This document shows positions 63,131 to 64,000 of a stretch of 64,000 nt of DNA, piece by piece (within the stretch, counting starts at the first letter, position 1; every line of letters begins with the position of its first letter). The position numbers and the translations under genes are program-made. The DNA is taken from contig CAMYNG010000018.1 of the NCBI GenBank assembly GCA_947259765.1, forward strand, positions 1 to 64,000. Reading direction: 5' to 3'. The stretch is from an uncultured Ectothiorhodospiraceae bacterium (GTDB lineage Bacteria > Pseudomonadota > Gammaproteobacteria > CAMYNG01). Below the pieces are notes generated by a model. The model saw nothing but the letters and a program-made list of their open reading frames with translations, was not told the DNA's origin and did no database searches.

Positions 63131-64000
63131 ATGCATACGATGTCAATTGTCGAACTGGCGGCCGGGCTCCACCAGGGTGAATTCTCCAGCGAAGAGTTGA
63201 CGCGTAGCCTGTTGGCGCGGATAAAAAACCTCGATCCGCAACTTAACAGTCTGGTTACGCTTGCGGAAGAACAGGCTATTGATCAGGCGCGTAACGCCGA
63301 CCAACGTTTGGCTGGTGGAGACGCGACTACCTTGACGGGCATCCCCGTCATACAAAAAGATATTTTTTGCACACAGGGAGTTAAAACCAGTTGTGGTTCT
63401 CGCATGCTGGATAATTTTATTTCCCCCTACGACGCCACTGTGGTTGAGAAACTTAACCAGGCAGGGTCGGTCATGCTGGGCAAGGCAAACATGGATGAAT
63501 TTGCTATGGGCTCCAGTAATGAAACCAGTTTTTACGGGCCGGTAAAAAACCCATGGAATCCGGAAACCGTGCCGGGAGGATCATCGGGTGGTTCGGCTGC
63601 GGCCGTGGCTGCGCGATTCGCGCCTTTTGCAACCGGTACGGATACGGGCGGTTCGATCCGTCAGCCCACCGCGTTGTGCGGTATCACCGGTTTAAAACCG
63701 ACCTATGGACGCGTCTCACGTTACGGCATGATCGCCTTTGCATCGAGCCTCGATCAAGCGGGACCCATGACGCGCAGTGCGGAAGATGCTGCCATCGTGC
63801 TCGGCGCGATGGCTGGCTTTGACGTGCGCGATTCCACCAGCATCGACAAACCGGTGCCGGATTATCGCGCAAATTTAAATGATGATATTCGCGGACTTCG
63901 TGTGGGCTTACCCAAACAGTATTTCACGGAAGGTCTGGATTCCGGAGTCGGTGACCGCATAGCAGACGCTATCGATGTTTATAAAAAACTGGGCGTTGAG
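63131..64000 (+). CDS. gatA: Asp-tRNA(Asn)/Glu-tRNA(Gln) amidotransferase subunit A, 3' end outside window
   Basis: GatA is the amidase subunit that releases ammonia from glutamine for transamidation. The frame runs open from the ATG at 63131 to the end of the window (290 residues of about 485). The amidase signature is visible: catalytic Lys in [40 protein letters not shown] with the cis-Ser, and [20 protein letters not shown] with the nucleophilic Ser. An ATG three codons later (63140) is an alternative start. It follows gatC by about 100 bases. Confidence 0.97.
   Translation, partial: MHTMSIVELAAGLHQGEFSSEELTRSLLARIKNLDPQLNSLVTLAEEQAIDQARNADQRLAGGDATTLTGIPVIQKDIFCTQGVKTSCGSRMLDNFISPYDATVVEKLNQAGSVMLGKANMDEFAMGSSNETSFYGPVKNPWNPETVPGGSSGGSAAAVAARFAPFATGTDTGGSIRQPTALCGITGLKPTYGRVSRYGMIAFASSLDQAGPMTRSAEDAAIVLGAMAGFDVRDSTSIDKPVPDYRANLNDDIRGLRVGLPKQYFTEGLDSGVGDRIADAIDVYKKLGVE

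Overview
This window is an ordinary stretch of bacterial chromosome, almost certainly from a gammaproteobacterium. Gene orders typical of that class are kept: zapA / 6S RNA / ygfA divergent from ygfB-pepP-ubiH-ubiI; lptD-surA-pdxA-rsmA-apaG-apaH facing folA; and mreB-mreC-mreD-mrdA-rodA-mltB-rlpA-dacA-dat-ybeD-lipB, with mreB divergent from gatC-gatA. The split glycine decarboxylase (gcvPA/gcvPB), the DUF3683-type FAD/Fe-S oxidoreductase and the mreB/gatCA arrangement suggest a Chromatiales-like or related free-living lineage, but I cannot name a genus. No phage, integrase, transposase, CRISPR array, tRNA or rRNA was seen.

Layout. 1-6.7 kb: a large FAD/Fe-S oxidoreductase whose 5' end lies outside the window, a small conserved protein, rpiA and ilvA. 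6.8-8.2 kb: a lysine-repeat, histone H1-like protein and about 1 kb of A+T-rich DNA without a clear gene. 8.2-15.3 kb: EVE-domain protein, a small membrane protein, ygfA, 6S RNA, zapA, a zapB-like coiled-coil gene, ygfB, pepP, ubiH, ubiI. 15.4-18.3 kb: a Fur-box-preceded Fe3+ ABC transporter (binding protein and permease, no ATPase gene). 18.36-25.0 kb: a tandem glycine riboswitch followed by lipA-gcvT-gcvH-gcvPA-tpx-gcvPB-dgkA. 25.4-30.5 kb: a DUF6502 protein paired with a DUF5666 lipoprotein, a PfkB-family kinase, and a thioredoxin-fold (DUF255) protein. 30.6-35.2 kb: rlmI, lgt, thyA, a lipoprotein and folA. 35.2-46.3 kb (minus strand): apaH, a methyltransferase, apaG, an HExxH protein, a CheW-membrane-LysM protein interrupted by a frameshift, rsmA, pdxA, surA, lptD, and a DUF1624 membrane protein. 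46.3-51.0 kb: amgK-murU (MurNAc recycling) and a GCS2-type ligase paired with an M14-type zinc deacylase. 51.0-62.6 kb (minus strand): YdcF, lipB, ybeD, D-amino acid aminotransferase, dacA, rlpA, mltB, rodA, mrdA, mreD, mreC, mreB. The window ends in gatC and a truncated gatA.

Functional themes are cell-envelope construction (LPS export, lipoprotein maturation, rod-shape elongation, peptidoglycan trimming and recycling), one-carbon/glycine/folate metabolism (gcv, folA, thyA, ygfA, lipoate genes) and ubiquinone synthesis.

The less ordinary signals are: (1) two copies of a palindromic element with a conserved core, compensatory changes in its central stem, and long private arms; (2) a degenerate heptamer repeat at gene ends that supplies near-identical C-terminal tails and the stop codon to two unrelated proteins; (3) a CheW-transmembrane-LysM protein broken by a -1 frame change at a slippery-looking CCCAAAA, with a foldable leader that could mask its ribosome site; (4) an apparent AUU start codon for mreC; (5) lipA as first gene of a glycine-riboswitch-controlled gcv operon that also contains tpx. 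All calls come from reading the sequence and remembered family features; no database search was run.
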